64,000 bases of DNA from an uncultured Verrucomicrobiales bacterium (GTDB lineage: Bacteria > Verrucomicrobiota > Verrucomicrobiia > Verrucomicrobiales > Akkermansiaceae). Both the position numbers and the translations under genes were made by a program. Shown in pieces: positions 28,918 to 36,382 of the stretch. The notes below the pieces were generated by a model, which was not told where the DNA came from, made no database searches, and was given only the letters and a program-made list of their open reading frames with translations. The stretch lies in assembly GCA_937928545.1 (NCBI GenBank), contig CALGJQ010000019.1, forward strand, positions 1 to 64,000, read 5' to 3'. The stretch's first letter is position 1. Every line of letters begins with the position of its first letter.

Positions 28918-29673
28918 ATGAAACGACTGCTTCTTATTGCCCTTGGCACTTCTTCTTTGGCTTACGGCCAAAAGAAGGATAATCCGCCCAAACATGTTCG
29001 CTTTATTCCTCTCGGTGAACTGCCTGTTTGGGCTGAGGACCTGAAAGAGGGCATCCGCGTTCAACGAAAAGCCGAGCCTGGTGCGAAGCCACCGCCTGTT
29101 GTGACCTTTACCGGGACGAACGCGATTAAGAATCTTCGCCTCACTCTCCGATCCTTCTCGGATTTAGCGACCTTCCCTGGAACTGCCGAGGGCATTCTTT
29201 TGAAAGAAGGCAAAGGTGCTGGGGGAAAAGCCTTCCTCAAATCAGCGCTGCCAGCCTCGGCCTTGAGTCTCGGCGTCCTTTTCTTAGACCCAGCTAATAT
29301 GACTTGGGAAGATGCTAAGATCAAAATGTTGCCGGATGATGCTAAGGCGTTCCCACCTGGAAATATGCGTTTCGTCAATGTATCTGATTGCACGGTCGTC
29401 GTTCAAATGGCTGGAGTGAAACCTTTTGGAATTAAGCCAGGAAAAACGAGCCTTAAGCCTTTGAAAGACGGAAGCACCCCAATCAAGGTCGGTTATGTTC
29501 CTGAAGGAGGAGGTTCGAAGGCGATTTGGCAAAACAACGTCAAGTTGCTGAAGGGTCAAAGGGTGCAGTGCTTTTTCTACAAGGCCCAAGGGAAGAATCC
29601 TCGGGATGCGGTAAAGTTTCATTACGTCGCTGAAAACGTTCCCAAGCCGCCTCGCCCACCGAAGGGCCGTTAG
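28918..29673 (+). CDS. Secreted protein, first of two tandem paralogues
   Basis: Family not recognised. 251 residues with a signal peptide (cleavage near AYGQK). It shares a plan with the next gene: an HVRFIPLGE-type opening, a Pro-rich linker, a central beta domain, FPPGNMRFVNVSD, a Pro-Gly-Lys turn before PLKDG, and QCFFYK near the C-terminus. A Pro/Arg tail (PKPPRPPKGR) ends the protein. It lies 81 bases after the giant pseudopilin gene. A CTAGACCCAA leader like that of the gene at 12890 precedes the ATG; no Shine-Dalgarno sequence. Being next to the pseudopilin, it may be a partner or substrate of that system, by position only. Confidence 0.75.
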   Translation: MKRLLLIALGTSSLAYGQKKDNPPKHVRFIPLGELPVWAEDLKEGIRVQRKAEPGAKPPPVVTFTGTNAIKNLRLTLRSFSDLATFPGTAEGILLKEGKGAGGKAFLKSALPASALSLGVLFLDPANMTWEDAKIKMLPDDAKAFPPGNMRFVNVSDCTVVVQMAGVKPFGIKPGKTSLKPLKDGSTPIKVGYVPEGGGSKAIWQNNVKLLKGQRVQCFFYKAQGKNPRDAVKFHYVAENVPKPPRPPKGR

Positions 29674-29717
29674 ATCCTATTTTTTAAATCTCCGTTCTTT
29701 CTGCGGATCAATCTTCC

Positions 29718-29726
29718 TGATATGAT
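29718..29726 (+). promoter_or_regulatory. Extended -10 element giving a possible leaderless transcript
   Basis: TGATATGAT matches an extended -10 (TGnTATnAT). It ends seven bases before the ATG at 29733, so initiation at the usual distance would start the transcript at or next to the start codon. Confidence 0.4.
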
Positions 29727-29732
29727 ATTAGG

Positions 29733-30524
29733 ATGTTGATCCGCATTTTCGTTTTTACATTTGGCCTCTCTTTGTTCGCCTTCGGGCAAGCTAAGGAAGA
29801 CCCCTATCGCTACATGCGAATCCTTCCGCTTGGGAACATGTTTGCACCACCCATGAAGCTCAAAGATGGATTTCTAGATCACCAGCCACCCAAGCCAGGT
29901 GAAGCCCCTCCGGGGATCGTCGTTGCGAAAGGGGAAGTCCCCCAAAAGCAACCCTTGCGCATGATGGTGGATCGGCTTTCGCGCTTCTCGGCGATTGGAC
30001 CTGAAGTGCAAGAAATCGAGCTCTCCGATCTTAAGACGCCAGGAAAAGTCTGGACCAAGTTCAAGGCTCCTAGCGTTAAACGTTCTCTAACTGTCCTCTA
30101 TCGTGATCACAAAAAGTTGGATTGGCGTGAGATGAAATCCCTCGTCTTGAAGGATGGTGCCAAATCTTTTCCCCTTGGCGCCGCCCGCTTTGTGAATGTT
30201 TCTGACCGGGTCGTAGAGCTAGAGTTCACTTTTCGCAAAAAGGGCAAAGGGGAAGACTCCCAAATCGGTCAAATTAAACCCGGGCAAGTTTACGTGAGAC
30301 CTCTTTCAGCGGGTGGGGAGCGCGTCAAAATCACCATCCCAATTCAGGGCGAGGACCAGTTTTTGACGGAGAAAATGCTCAAGCCGGGCAAAGAAGAGCG
30401 CATTCAGTTCTTCTTTTACAAAGACAGCGTGAAAAGGCCTCCGAATCCGGTGAGAGTAGTGACTTTCCCCGAGAAAATCCCCGTTCTCCCCAAATTGGCG
30501 GAACTTGCAGCTCAGGGGGAATGA
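29733..30524 (+). CDS. Secreted protein, second of two tandem paralogues
   Basis: Family not recognised. 263 residues with a signal peptide (cleavage near AFGQA). Paralogue of the preceding gene: YMRILPLGN at the start, a Pro/Gly linker (PPKPGEAPPG), FPLGAARFVNVSD in the middle and IQFFFYKD near the end. The tandem pair arose by duplication and has diverged strongly, so both copies are probably kept by selection. There is no room for a Shine-Dalgarno sequence if the extended -10 just upstream is used. A promoter for gap follows the gene. Confidence 0.75.
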   Translation: MLIRIFVFTFGLSLFAFGQAKEDPYRYMRILPLGNMFAPPMKLKDGFLDHQPPKPGEAPPGIVVAKGEVPQKQPLRMMVDRLSRFSAIGPEVQEIELSDLKTPGKVWTKFKAPSVKRSLTVLYRDHKKLDWREMKSLVLKDGAKSFPLGAARFVNVSDRVVELEFTFRKKGKGEDSQIGQIKPGQVYVRPLSAGGERVKITIPIQGEDQFLTEKMLKPGKEERIQFFFYKDSVKRPPNPVRVVTFPEKIPVLPKLAELAAQGE

Positions 30525-30555
30525 TCGCCCCGCCGTGATTGCTTTCGTGTGAACC

Positions 30556-30585
30556 TTGACGGGGGAGGGCTTCCCTGCATAATGC
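30556..30585 (+). promoter_or_regulatory. Sigma-70-type promoter of gap
   Basis: TTGACG (30556-30561), an 18-base spacer and TAATGC (30580-30585) give a good vegetative promoter about 60 bases before the gap start. An AGGAAAG ribosome-binding site lies just before the ATG, unlike most genes here. Confidence 0.6.
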
Positions 30586-30646
30586 CGCCGTTTTCCTGCC
30601 ATACAGGTCTGGAGAACGAACCAACCCTAATTACTAGGAAAGACCC

Positions 30647-31648
30647 ATGGCAAATTATGCAATTAACGGATTCGGCCGCATCGGCCGGATGGTGCTTCGT
30701 TCAATGAACGACGCCGAACTCAAGAAAGTCGTCGCGATCAACGATCTCACCGACAACAAAACCCTCGCCCACCTTCTCAAGTATGACTCCTCACAGGGTC
30801 AGTTTTCTCGTGAAGTGACGTATGATGACGAATACATCATCGTCGACGGCCACAAGATCCACGCCACCGCCGAGCGCGACCCAGCGAATCTCCCATGGGG
30901 TGAGTGGAATGCTGACGTGATCCTTGAGTCCACCGGATTCTTCGCAAGCCGTGAAGGTTCTTCTAAGCACATCGCTGCGGGAGCCAAGAAGGTCCTCATT
31001 TCTGCTCCTGCCAATGATCCAGACCTCACCATGTGTCTCGGGATCAACGACAATGAGTATGATGCCGCAAATCATCACATCGTTTCGAATGCCTCTTGCA
31101 CCACGAACTGCCTCGCTCCTCTTGCGAAGGTTCTCAATGACAAGTGGGGCCTCAAGCGTGGCTTCATGTCCACCATTCACTCTTACACCGGTGACCAGCG
31201 TCTTCTCGACACTCCTCACGGTGACCTCCGCCGCGCTCGTTCTGCTGCGGTCAATATCATCCCATCATCCACCGGCGCCGCTCGTGCGATTGGTGAAGTG
31301 ATTCCTGAACTCAAGGGTAAGCTGAACGGCGGAGCCTTCCGTGTTCCGACTCCTACCGGTTCACTCACCGATCTCGTTGCCGAGCTTGGTGCTGACGTGA
31401 CTGCTGAGGAAGTGAACGCTGCCTTTAAGGAAGCTGCCGAAGGCCCACTCAAGGGTGTGCTCAAGTATAGTGAAGATCCCCTCGTCCTTCAGGACATCGT
31501 CGGTGATCCTCATAGCTCCATCTATGACGCCGAACTCACCACCGTGATCGAAGGAAACATGGTGAAAGTTTGCTCTTGGTATGACAACGAGTGGGGTTAC
31601 TCCAACCGCGCTGCTGATGCCATGAAGATGCTCGGTGACTCCCTCTAG
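30647..31648 (+). CDS. gap: Glyceraldehyde-3-phosphate dehydrogenase, type I
   Basis: Glycolytic/gluconeogenic enzyme converting glyceraldehyde-3-phosphate to 1,3-bisphosphoglycerate with NAD. Rossmann motif NGFGRIGR at residues 7-14, Asp33 after the second strand (AINDLTD) indicating NAD preference, active-site [12 protein letters not shown] with Cys151, and the C-terminal [10 protein letters not shown] are all visible. 333 residues is standard. Codon use is strongly skewed to C-ending codons, as expected for a highly expressed gene. It has its own promoter, ribosome-binding site and terminator, so it is a single-gene unit. Confidence 0.97.
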   Translation: MANYAINGFGRIGRMVLRSMNDAELKKVVAINDLTDNKTLAHLLKYDSSQGQFSREVTYDDEYIIVDGHKIHATAERDPANLPWGEWNADVILESTGFFASREGSSKHIAAGAKKVLISAPANDPDLTMCLGINDNEYDAANHHIVSNASCTTNCLAPLAKVLNDKWGLKRGFMSTIHSYTGDQRLLDTPHGDLRRARSAAVNIIPSSTGAARAIGEVIPELKGKLNGGAFRVPTPTGSLTDLVAELGADVTAEEVNAAFKEAAEGPLKGVLKYSEDPLVLQDIVGDPHSSIYDAELTTVIEGNMVKVCSWYDNEWGYSNRAADAMKMLGDSL

Positions 31649-31670
31649 GATTCAACGTAGCGTATTTTTT

Positions 31671-31709
31671 AAGAAGACCCGTCCGAGCAATCGGTCGGGT
31701 CTTTTTCTT
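31671..31709 (+). terminator. Rho-independent terminator of gap
   Basis: AAGAAGACCCGTCCGA pairs with TCGGTCGGGTCTTTTTCTT around a GCAA tetraloop, ending in a T run. Confidence 0.9.
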
Positions 31710-31733
31710 AACCACCAGCCTCTTCAAAGCAAT

Positions 31734-31775
31734 CCCTCAACCAAGCTCTGCGCCTTAGCGCCTCTGCGTGAGACC
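31734..31775 (-). repeat. Dispersed mosaic repeat (CTTGGTTGAGG / TCTCACGCAGAG), copy A
   Basis: Read on the minus strand it is TCTCACGCAGAGGCGC, then TAAGGCGCAGAG, then CTTGGTTGAGGG. The same modules recur in another order at 56562-56606, and CTTGGTTG also precedes the hairpin repeats at 98 and 46211. It fills the gap between gap and hinT. Confidence 0.7.
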
Positions 31776-31788
31776 TTCTCCGTTCCCC

Positions 31789-32139
31789 CTAACCAGGAGG
31801 CCACTGCAACTGCCTTCCCGCCAACAAGTGCAGATGCAAATGTGGCACGGCTTCCCCGCCATGCGCTCCGTTATTGATGATGACGCGAAAGCCGTCTTCG
31901 GCGTATCCTTCTTGGCGGGCTATTTCTCCCACTTTCAGTAGAAGATGGCCGAGAAGAGCTTGATCATCGGCCTCAGCTAGCGCGATACGCGTTATCGGTT
32001 TTTTGGGAATTAAGAGAAGATGGACGGGGGCCTGTGGAGCAATGTCGCGGAAGCAAAGGCAGAGCTCATCTTCAAAGACAATGTCGGCAGGGATCTCGCG
32101 TGCGATGATTTTTTCAAAGAGGGTGGGCTCGTGGCTCAT
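31789..32139 (-). CDS. hinT: HIT-family nucleotide hydrolase (HinT-like)
   Basis: A purine-nucleoside phosphoramidase of the histidine-triad superfamily. The triad HLHLHLL spans residues 100-106 (His100, His102, His104), preceded by the conserved FRVIINNGAHGG segment, and the protein ends in WPPG like typical HinT proteins. 116 residues is the usual size. Its ATG overlaps the stop of the upstream 191-residue gene (ATGA arrangement), so translation of the two is probably coupled. Confidence 0.93.
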   Translation of the reverse strand: MSHEPTLFEKIIAREIPADIVFEDELCLCFRDIAPQAPVHLLLIPKKPITRIALAEADDQALLGHLLLKVGEIARQEGYAEDGFRVIINNGAHGGEAVPHLHLHLLAGRQLQWPPG

Positions 32140-32711
32140 AGGTCCAAGGTGAGAGTGAGTTTGCGTTCAGCTGTAGTGGCCTGCTTATGAAAGCGTTTTA
32201 AAAAGGCTCCGATTTCAGCCTTGAGCTGCTCGCCAGCCCGTCGTTTTCGAGGGCTGCGTTTATCACTCATAAGAAGTTGAACGCATTCATCTAAGTCACA
32301 GAAGCAAATCGACTCGGCACCAGCGAGTTTGAGAGCATCGATTTCCTCGTTGAGGATTTTGAAGAAGACGAGCTCGTAACCATTGCCAGCTTCTCGAGCT
32401 GACCTTACCAATGAAACCGTAACAGGCGGGGCGAGGGGCGTGAGGTGATCGGCGATGGCATGGCAGCCGATCTTGCGAAGCATGACCCGCATGCGCTCGA
32501 AAAGATCTTCCAGAGCGAAGACGCGGAGTGGGCAGCGGTTTTCTAAGTAGTGAATGATGCCATCACGGATCTCATTAATAAAGGGGAAGTCCTGCCGATT
32601 CGAGGCCACCGCGGCGCGGGAGAGGGCCTCGTCAATCCAGCTCGCATCGTAGCCGGCAACCTGCTGGTTGGCGACTTGAAGGGCGGGGAGATTTCCGGCG
32701 AGGCAAATCAT
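32136..32711 (-). CDS. Conserved-looking protein of unknown function between nrdR and hinT
   Basis: Family not recognised. 191 residues, cytoplasmic, mixed alpha/beta. The N-terminal half resembles an ATP-cone-like layout by eye (helical FINEIRDGIIHYLENRC, then RVFALEDLFERMRVMLRKIG) and the tail is basic (SDKRSPRKRRAG). That resemblance is weak and not a claim of homology. It starts 5 bases after the nrdR stop and overlaps hinT by 4 bases, so all three form one operon. Its constant context would be the best clue to function. Confidence 0.7.
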   Translation of the reverse strand: MICLAGNLPALQVANQQVAGYDASWIDEALSRAAVASNRQDFPFINEIRDGIIHYLENRCPLRVFALEDLFERMRVMLRKIGCHAIADHLTPLAPPVTVSLVRSAREAGNGYELVFFKILNEEIDALKLAGAESICFCDLDECVQLLMSDKRSPRKRRAGEQLKAEIGAFLKRFHKQATTAERKLTLTLDL

Positions 32712-32716
32712 GACAC

Positions 32717-33205
32717 TTACTTAAAGAGTTTTCGTTGCATGGCGTCTTGCCGAGATCGTTTTTCGAGAGATTGAATCTCGCGGATGAATTGGCCTACGTC
32801 ATCGAACTGCCGGTAAACAGAAACGTAACGCACGTAAGCCACCGGATCGATGGCATGGAGGGTATCCATGACCTTCGCTCCGATGCTGGCGGAGGGAACT
32901 TCGTTATGATGGTCCTTGTGAAGTTCGCTGAGAATTTGATCTACCGCTCGACCGATCACATCCATCGAGACCTTCCGCTTCTCGCAAGCTTTCACGAGCC
33001 CCCGGAAGAGTTTCTCGCGGTTGATCGCTTCGCGTGAGCCATCGCGTTTGATGACTCGGAGCTCGGTTCGTTCTACCTGCTCATAAGTGGTAAAGCGCGA
33101 GCCACACTTGAGGCACTCGCGACGTCGCCGGATCGAGGTCCCGTCTTTGGAAGAACGAGAGTCGATGACTTTGTCCTGGAGGTTACCACACTGGATGCAA
33201 CGCAT
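32717..33205 (-). CDS. nrdR: Transcriptional repressor NrdR
   Basis: ATP/dATP-sensing repressor of ribonucleotide reductase genes. An N-terminal zinc ribbon has Cys3, Cys6, Cys31 and Cys34 with the signature Arg-rich stretch (SIRRRRECLKCG) between knuckles; an ATP-cone follows (VIKRDGSREAINREKL). YVRYVSVYRQF in the second half is also diagnostic. 162 residues is typical. It heads the nrdR-unknown-hinT operon. No ribonucleotide reductase gene is in the window. Confidence 0.96.
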   Translation of the reverse strand: MRCIQCGNLQDKVIDSRSSKDGTSIRRRRECLKCGSRFTTYEQVERTELRVIKRDGSREAINREKLFRGLVKACEKRKVSMDVIGRAVDQILSELHKDHHNEVPSASIGAKVMDTLHAIDPVAYVRYVSVYRQFDDVGQFIREIQSLEKRSRQDAMQRKLFK

Positions 33206-33539
33206 AAACTATGGGAGAGACTCAGTATTTTGGAGCAAAGCCGAAAGAAAAAAGCTCATTGTCCATCTCATCAATTTCATGAAGGGAAGGAGGCTTTGAA
33301 GAAAAGGGAGAAAGCTTAAAAAAATCACCTCGAGTTCCTATTCTCGTGCGGGAGAGCGGGAAAAATTTTGGATTCCATCCACAATGTTGTGCCCTTCTGA
33401 CTGGGAGCGATTTTTTAAGATGGCTGAAACAAGTTGTCGAAATTCCACGCGCATAAAATTCCTGTGAAAAAACACTTGTCGCAAGCCTTTCACGATGGCA
33501 AAGAGTCCCCGCAAGCGAAGCCCTCTGGGGACCAGCAAT
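33206..33539. other. Intergenic region upstream of nrdR and tRNA-Gly
   Basis: 334 bases without a recognisable gene. It must hold the divergent promoters of nrdR and the tRNA gene; no convincing -35/-10 pair stands out. The composition is more A/T-rich than the flanks. Confidence 0.6.
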
Positions 33540-33614
33540 GCGGGTGTAGCTCAGTGGTAGAGCGCGACCTTGCCAAGGTCGATGTCGAGAGTTCGAATCT
33601 CTTCACCCGCTCCA
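33540..33614 (+). tRNA. tRNA-Gly(GCC)
   Basis: A 75-base cloverleaf: acceptor GCGGGTG pairs with CACCCGC; D arm GCTC..GAGC; anticodon stem CGACC/GGTCG with loop TTGCCAA (anticodon GCC); T arm GAGAG/CTCTT with loop TTCGAAT; discriminator T; the CCA end is encoded. It is followed by a strong terminator. Confidence 0.96.
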
Positions 33615-33621
33615 ATTTTCT

Positions 33622-33657
33622 AAAAGGCCCTCAGCTTGCTGAGGGCCTTTTAATTTT
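33622..33657 (+). terminator. Terminator of tRNA-Gly
   Basis: AAAAGGCCCTCAGC pairs with GCTGAGGGCCTTTT and is followed by AATTTTT. Confidence 0.9.
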
Positions 33658-33730
33658 TCAGGGTGACGAGGTTCGAACTCTCGTATTCTTGATAGGTTTG
33701 AGGCGGAGTCAGGCTGAGTGAAACGAAGCC

Positions 33731-33749
33731 AATCTCTTCACCCGCTCCA
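33731..33749 (+). repeat. Direct repeat of the tRNA-Gly 3' end (att-like)
   Basis: The 19 bases AATCTCTTCACCCGCTCCA are identical to 33596-33614, the T-arm and acceptor 3' end of tRNA-Gly, and both copies are followed by a T-rich stretch. Such duplications mark integration of elements that target tRNA 3' ends. Only 135 bases separate the copies and no integrase lies between or near them. Confidence 0.8.
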
Positions 33750-33833
33750 TTTTTTTCAAGGCCGCGCAAATTTTTTTCTGTAAAAGTGTCTGATGACTTT
33801 TGCTGAAGGTGGAATTTTGGTTCTTGGATTTGG

Positions 33834-34802
33834 CTAGTTGAATTTGAGATAGGCTTTGGTTGTCTCCAAGGTTTCTGAGATTTCGATCAGGACGCCGGTC
33901 ACGAGTCGAAGGAGTGATTCTTCATCTGGATTGAAATTTCGACGCACACCCAGGAGGTCTCCCATCGCTTCGGCTTTTTGCACAATCTCTTCGGTCTGTT
34001 GAATCGAAATACGGTGAATGGAGGAGAGGAAAGCCCATTGATCTTCGTAGGGTTCATCATTTCCTTCAAGAAAGACACTTCCTCCATGCTGACGAGAATG
34101 CTTTTGCAAAGGCAAGGCGATGAGATTCCCAAATCCTCCTCGGGGAATGGTGTCTTGGCTTGGGAAAAAGCGATCATAGGAATCCAGACCAAGCTCTGGG
34201 CGTGATTGCATCGTATGGGTTAAGAGAACGGCGCCGAGCCGTCGAGCAAGGTTTGCGGTGATTGGTTCCTGAAAGAAAATCCAGATATGACCTCCGTTTC
34301 CTGATCGAGAGCATTCAAGGGCTGCTGGGATTTCAAGAGCCTCACAGGAAGTTAAAAAAGCTCGGCAATCTTCCTTCCAAGTTTTTTTGTCAAAGTCAGC
34401 GGCCAAGAATCAACACAAGTCATCGGGAATAATCGCGTAGACTCCGGCAATGATTTTTCCACTCAAATGATCACGAATGACCTGATCGCTTAGCGGAAGA
34501 AATACACGATTTTCTTTCGCTACAAATCCTTTAGACCGATCAAAGGCTGGTGAATAACCAGACTTCCCTTCGTGATTCTGCCATCTGACTGGATAGACAT
34601 CCTCACGGCCTCGGAACAGGTTGCGAAAGAGTTTTATTTTGTCCTCTGGTGATGAGTGAGCGTCGATGCCATTCGCTTTTTTGTTCTGGTTGATTATTGG
34701 AGGGGACGGCTTTTGACTTTCTCGGAGCTGAGTGTTTTCTGCTCGTAGTTTTTGGCATTCTTCTTCCAACTCACGAATTCGCTGATGGAGGTCTTCGCTC
34801 AT
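33834..34802 (-). pseudogene. TOTE-type archaeo-eukaryotic primase, interrupted by an in-frame TGA and truncated
   Basis: Reading through one TGA (34410-34412) gives a 322-codon frame resembling the primase part of TOTE conflict-system proteins. It has an N-terminal coiled coil (RIRELEEECQKLRAENTQL), FRNLFRGREDVYP, then after the stop AADFDKKTW with the catalytic DxD, SRSGNGGHIWIFF, GLDSYDRFFPSQDT and FGNLIALPLQ. The stop falls between DDLC and FLAADFD in the same frame, so a TGG-to-TGA change is the simplest cause. The helicase and nuclease that follow this domain in full TOTE proteins are missing. All catalytic motifs lie in the second part, which could be translated from TTG 34406. It abuts the att-like repeat. 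Confidence 0.75.
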
Positions 34803-34820
34803 TTAAATCCAAGATGATGC

Positions 34821-35867
34821 TTATTGAAGTCGGTAAGTGGTCGATCTTCCTCTTCCTTCGGTTCGAAGAAGCTTTTCCTGCACGAGCTTGGAGAGAGTTG
34901 CCTTGACCGTATTCGAATTTGAATCGGTAAGGCCGACGATTTCTCGATTACTCAATTGTGAGTGGTCTTTGAAAAGAGTGAGGATTTTGACAGCCAGAGG
35001 AGTAAGATTTTGACTCTGCATGACACGATGGTCTTCGACTTTACCGCGTAGTACTTCACATTGCTTCCAGAGGGTGCGGAGAAAGAATAAGAGCCATGGT
35101 TCCCAATTGATGACAGGGTCTTGAAAGCTTGCCTGCGTCGTGCGGAGAGCGCGATAGTAGCCTTCTTTATTGTCCTCTACGATCCGCTCGATGGAAGCAT
35201 ATGGAACATAGTCATATCCTGATTGGAGAAGGAGTAAGGTGGTCAGAATTCGCGAAAGCCTGCCATTTCCATCTTGGAAGGGATGAATGGCTAAGAATCG
35301 AACGATAAACTGAGCTGTTCTGAGCAGGGGATGCATCGAGTGAACCGCTTCCTCTGAGTGATACCATCCGATGAGTTCCTGCATGTAGGCTGGAGTATCG
35401 AACGGAGGTGTAGTGGCGAAAACGACTCCAACTTGCTTTCCCTCCGCATCAAAGGCGACGACATGGTTATCGAGGGTTTTATATCCACCTCGATGCCGGG
35501 TGTCTTTAGTTGAAAATTTTAGGAGTGTCGCGTGGAGTTGCTGAATGTGATTCTCGCTTACTTGCAGATACTCCCAAGACTCAAAAACCATTTCCATGGC
35601 TTGAGCGTAGCTTGCTACTTCTTGCTCATCTCGAGTTCGAAATTCCTGAATCTCAAGCTTGGTCAAGAGCGATTCCACCTCTTGATCTGTCAGCGTAACG
35701 CCCTCAATACGAGTTGAAGAGGCGATGCTCTCGATTGTTGCCGTTTTCTTTAACTGAGTAAGACGATCTCTAGAAATAGCCCCCATAGCTTCCCACCGCC
35801 CTTTAAACTCGTCGATTTGTGCGATGAGTTTCAGTATTTCTGGTGTGATCGTAATTGAAGAATTCAT
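34821..35867 (-). CDS. Fic-domain protein with winged-helix C-terminus
   Basis: Predicted AMPylase-type (Fido) enzyme that transfers a nucleotide onto target proteins. The catalytic loop HPFQDGNGR is at residues 195-203 with all key residues. An inhibitory alpha-helix motif SxxxEG is present upstream of it (Ser51, Glu55, Gly56), which places it among self-inhibited class II Fic proteins. The C-terminal 60 residues form a winged helix (LSNREIVGLTDSNSNTVKATL), suggesting DNA binding and autoregulation. 348 residues is a normal length. It sits 18 bases upstream of the broken TOTE primase on the same strand; this combination suggests a former defence or addiction locus. Confidence 0.92.
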   Translation of the reverse strand: MNSSITITPEILKLIAQIDEFKGRWEAMGAISRDRLTQLKKTATIESIASSTRIEGVTLTDQEVESLLTKLEIQEFRTRDEQEVASYAQAMEMVFESWEYLQVSENHIQQLHATLLKFSTKDTRHRGGYKTLDNHVVAFDAEGKQVGVVFATTPPFDTPAYMQELIGWYHSEEAVHSMHPLLRTAQFIVRFLAIHPFQDGNGRLSRILTTLLLLQSGYDYVPYASIERIVEDNKEGYYRALRTTQASFQDPVINWEPWLLFFLRTLWKQCEVLRGKVEDHRVMQSQNLTPLAVKILTLFKDHSQLSNREIVGLTDSNSNTVKATLSKLVQEKLLRTEGRGRSTTYRLQ

Positions 35868-35942
35868 GAGCTTAACCGTAAATCGACCCGATTATACCTG
35901 ATTAGTAATAAGAGGCAAATTTTTCCAGCTGAGAACGATGCT

Positions 35943-36143
35943 TCAGAATGAACCAACACTTGTTTCTGCCAGGCCTCTCTTCTGGTTCCGCTCCATCTTG
36001 CGAAGATGGACGATGAGTTCAGCCGCCAGAGAGATTTGATCGGGGCTTGCTATGATGAGCCGAGGGCTGCCTTCGAAAAGGATGTGCATCTGGCGCTCGT
36101 GCGGATGACTGATTTCGACTTCGACGAAGCTGACCTCGGCCAC
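35943..36143 (-). pseudogene. IS66-type accessory (TnpA-like) fragment
   Basis: 66 codons with VSFVEVEI, then SPRLIIASPDQISLAAELIVHL, which resembles the tail of small accessory ORFs of IS66-like elements (LAAELI motif). An in-frame TAA lies just upstream and the only start is GTG, so the N-terminal part is gone. No TnpB or transposase follows. The assignment rests on short motifs and is tentative. Confidence 0.4.
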
Positions 36144-36182
36144 CGGCCATAGCTTGGATTATTTTCTGGGCATCCGGAGAGA

Positions 36183-36374
36183 ATGAGACCGATCAGATCA
36201 GCACGCGAGATCCACATGGTGGCAGTGTTTCAGTCGCTTAACTTTGTGCGGGCTTATCGCCGTAAGGATGACCAGTTCGTGGTCGAGGTCTATGAGGGGC
36301 GGGATGCGCAAATCCAACTGCCGGAGATTGAAATCACTCTTTCGTGAGAGGATCTCTATCGTGATGTGAAGTAA
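36183..36374 (+). pseudogene. Uma2-family nuclease C-terminal fragment with an in-frame TGA
   Basis: Reading from 36183 gives about 54 codons (AREIHMVAVFQSLNFVRAYR, then VVEVYEGRDAQIQLPEIEI), then TGA at 36345-36347, then EDLYRDVK and a TAA in the same frame. The pattern of a Tyr/Arg strand, VYEG, LPEIEITL and LYRDV matches the end of Uma2 (DUF820) proteins, a restriction-endonuclease-like family. The N-terminal catalytic part is missing; the fragment abuts the IS66-like remnant on the other strand. Confidence 0.5.
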
Positions 36375-36382
36375 TTCGCCTT

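Noticed and set aside
33663..33750. Second tRNA gene after tRNA-Gly
   Set aside because: GGTTCGAACTC and the repeated 3' end are present, but no cloverleaf with an acceptor 5' strand or an anticodon stem can be drawn.
34410..34412. Selenocysteine codon in the TOTE-like primase
   Set aside because: No hairpin at the right distance downstream; family members have a hydrophobic or aromatic residue here, so a Trp-to-stop change is simpler.
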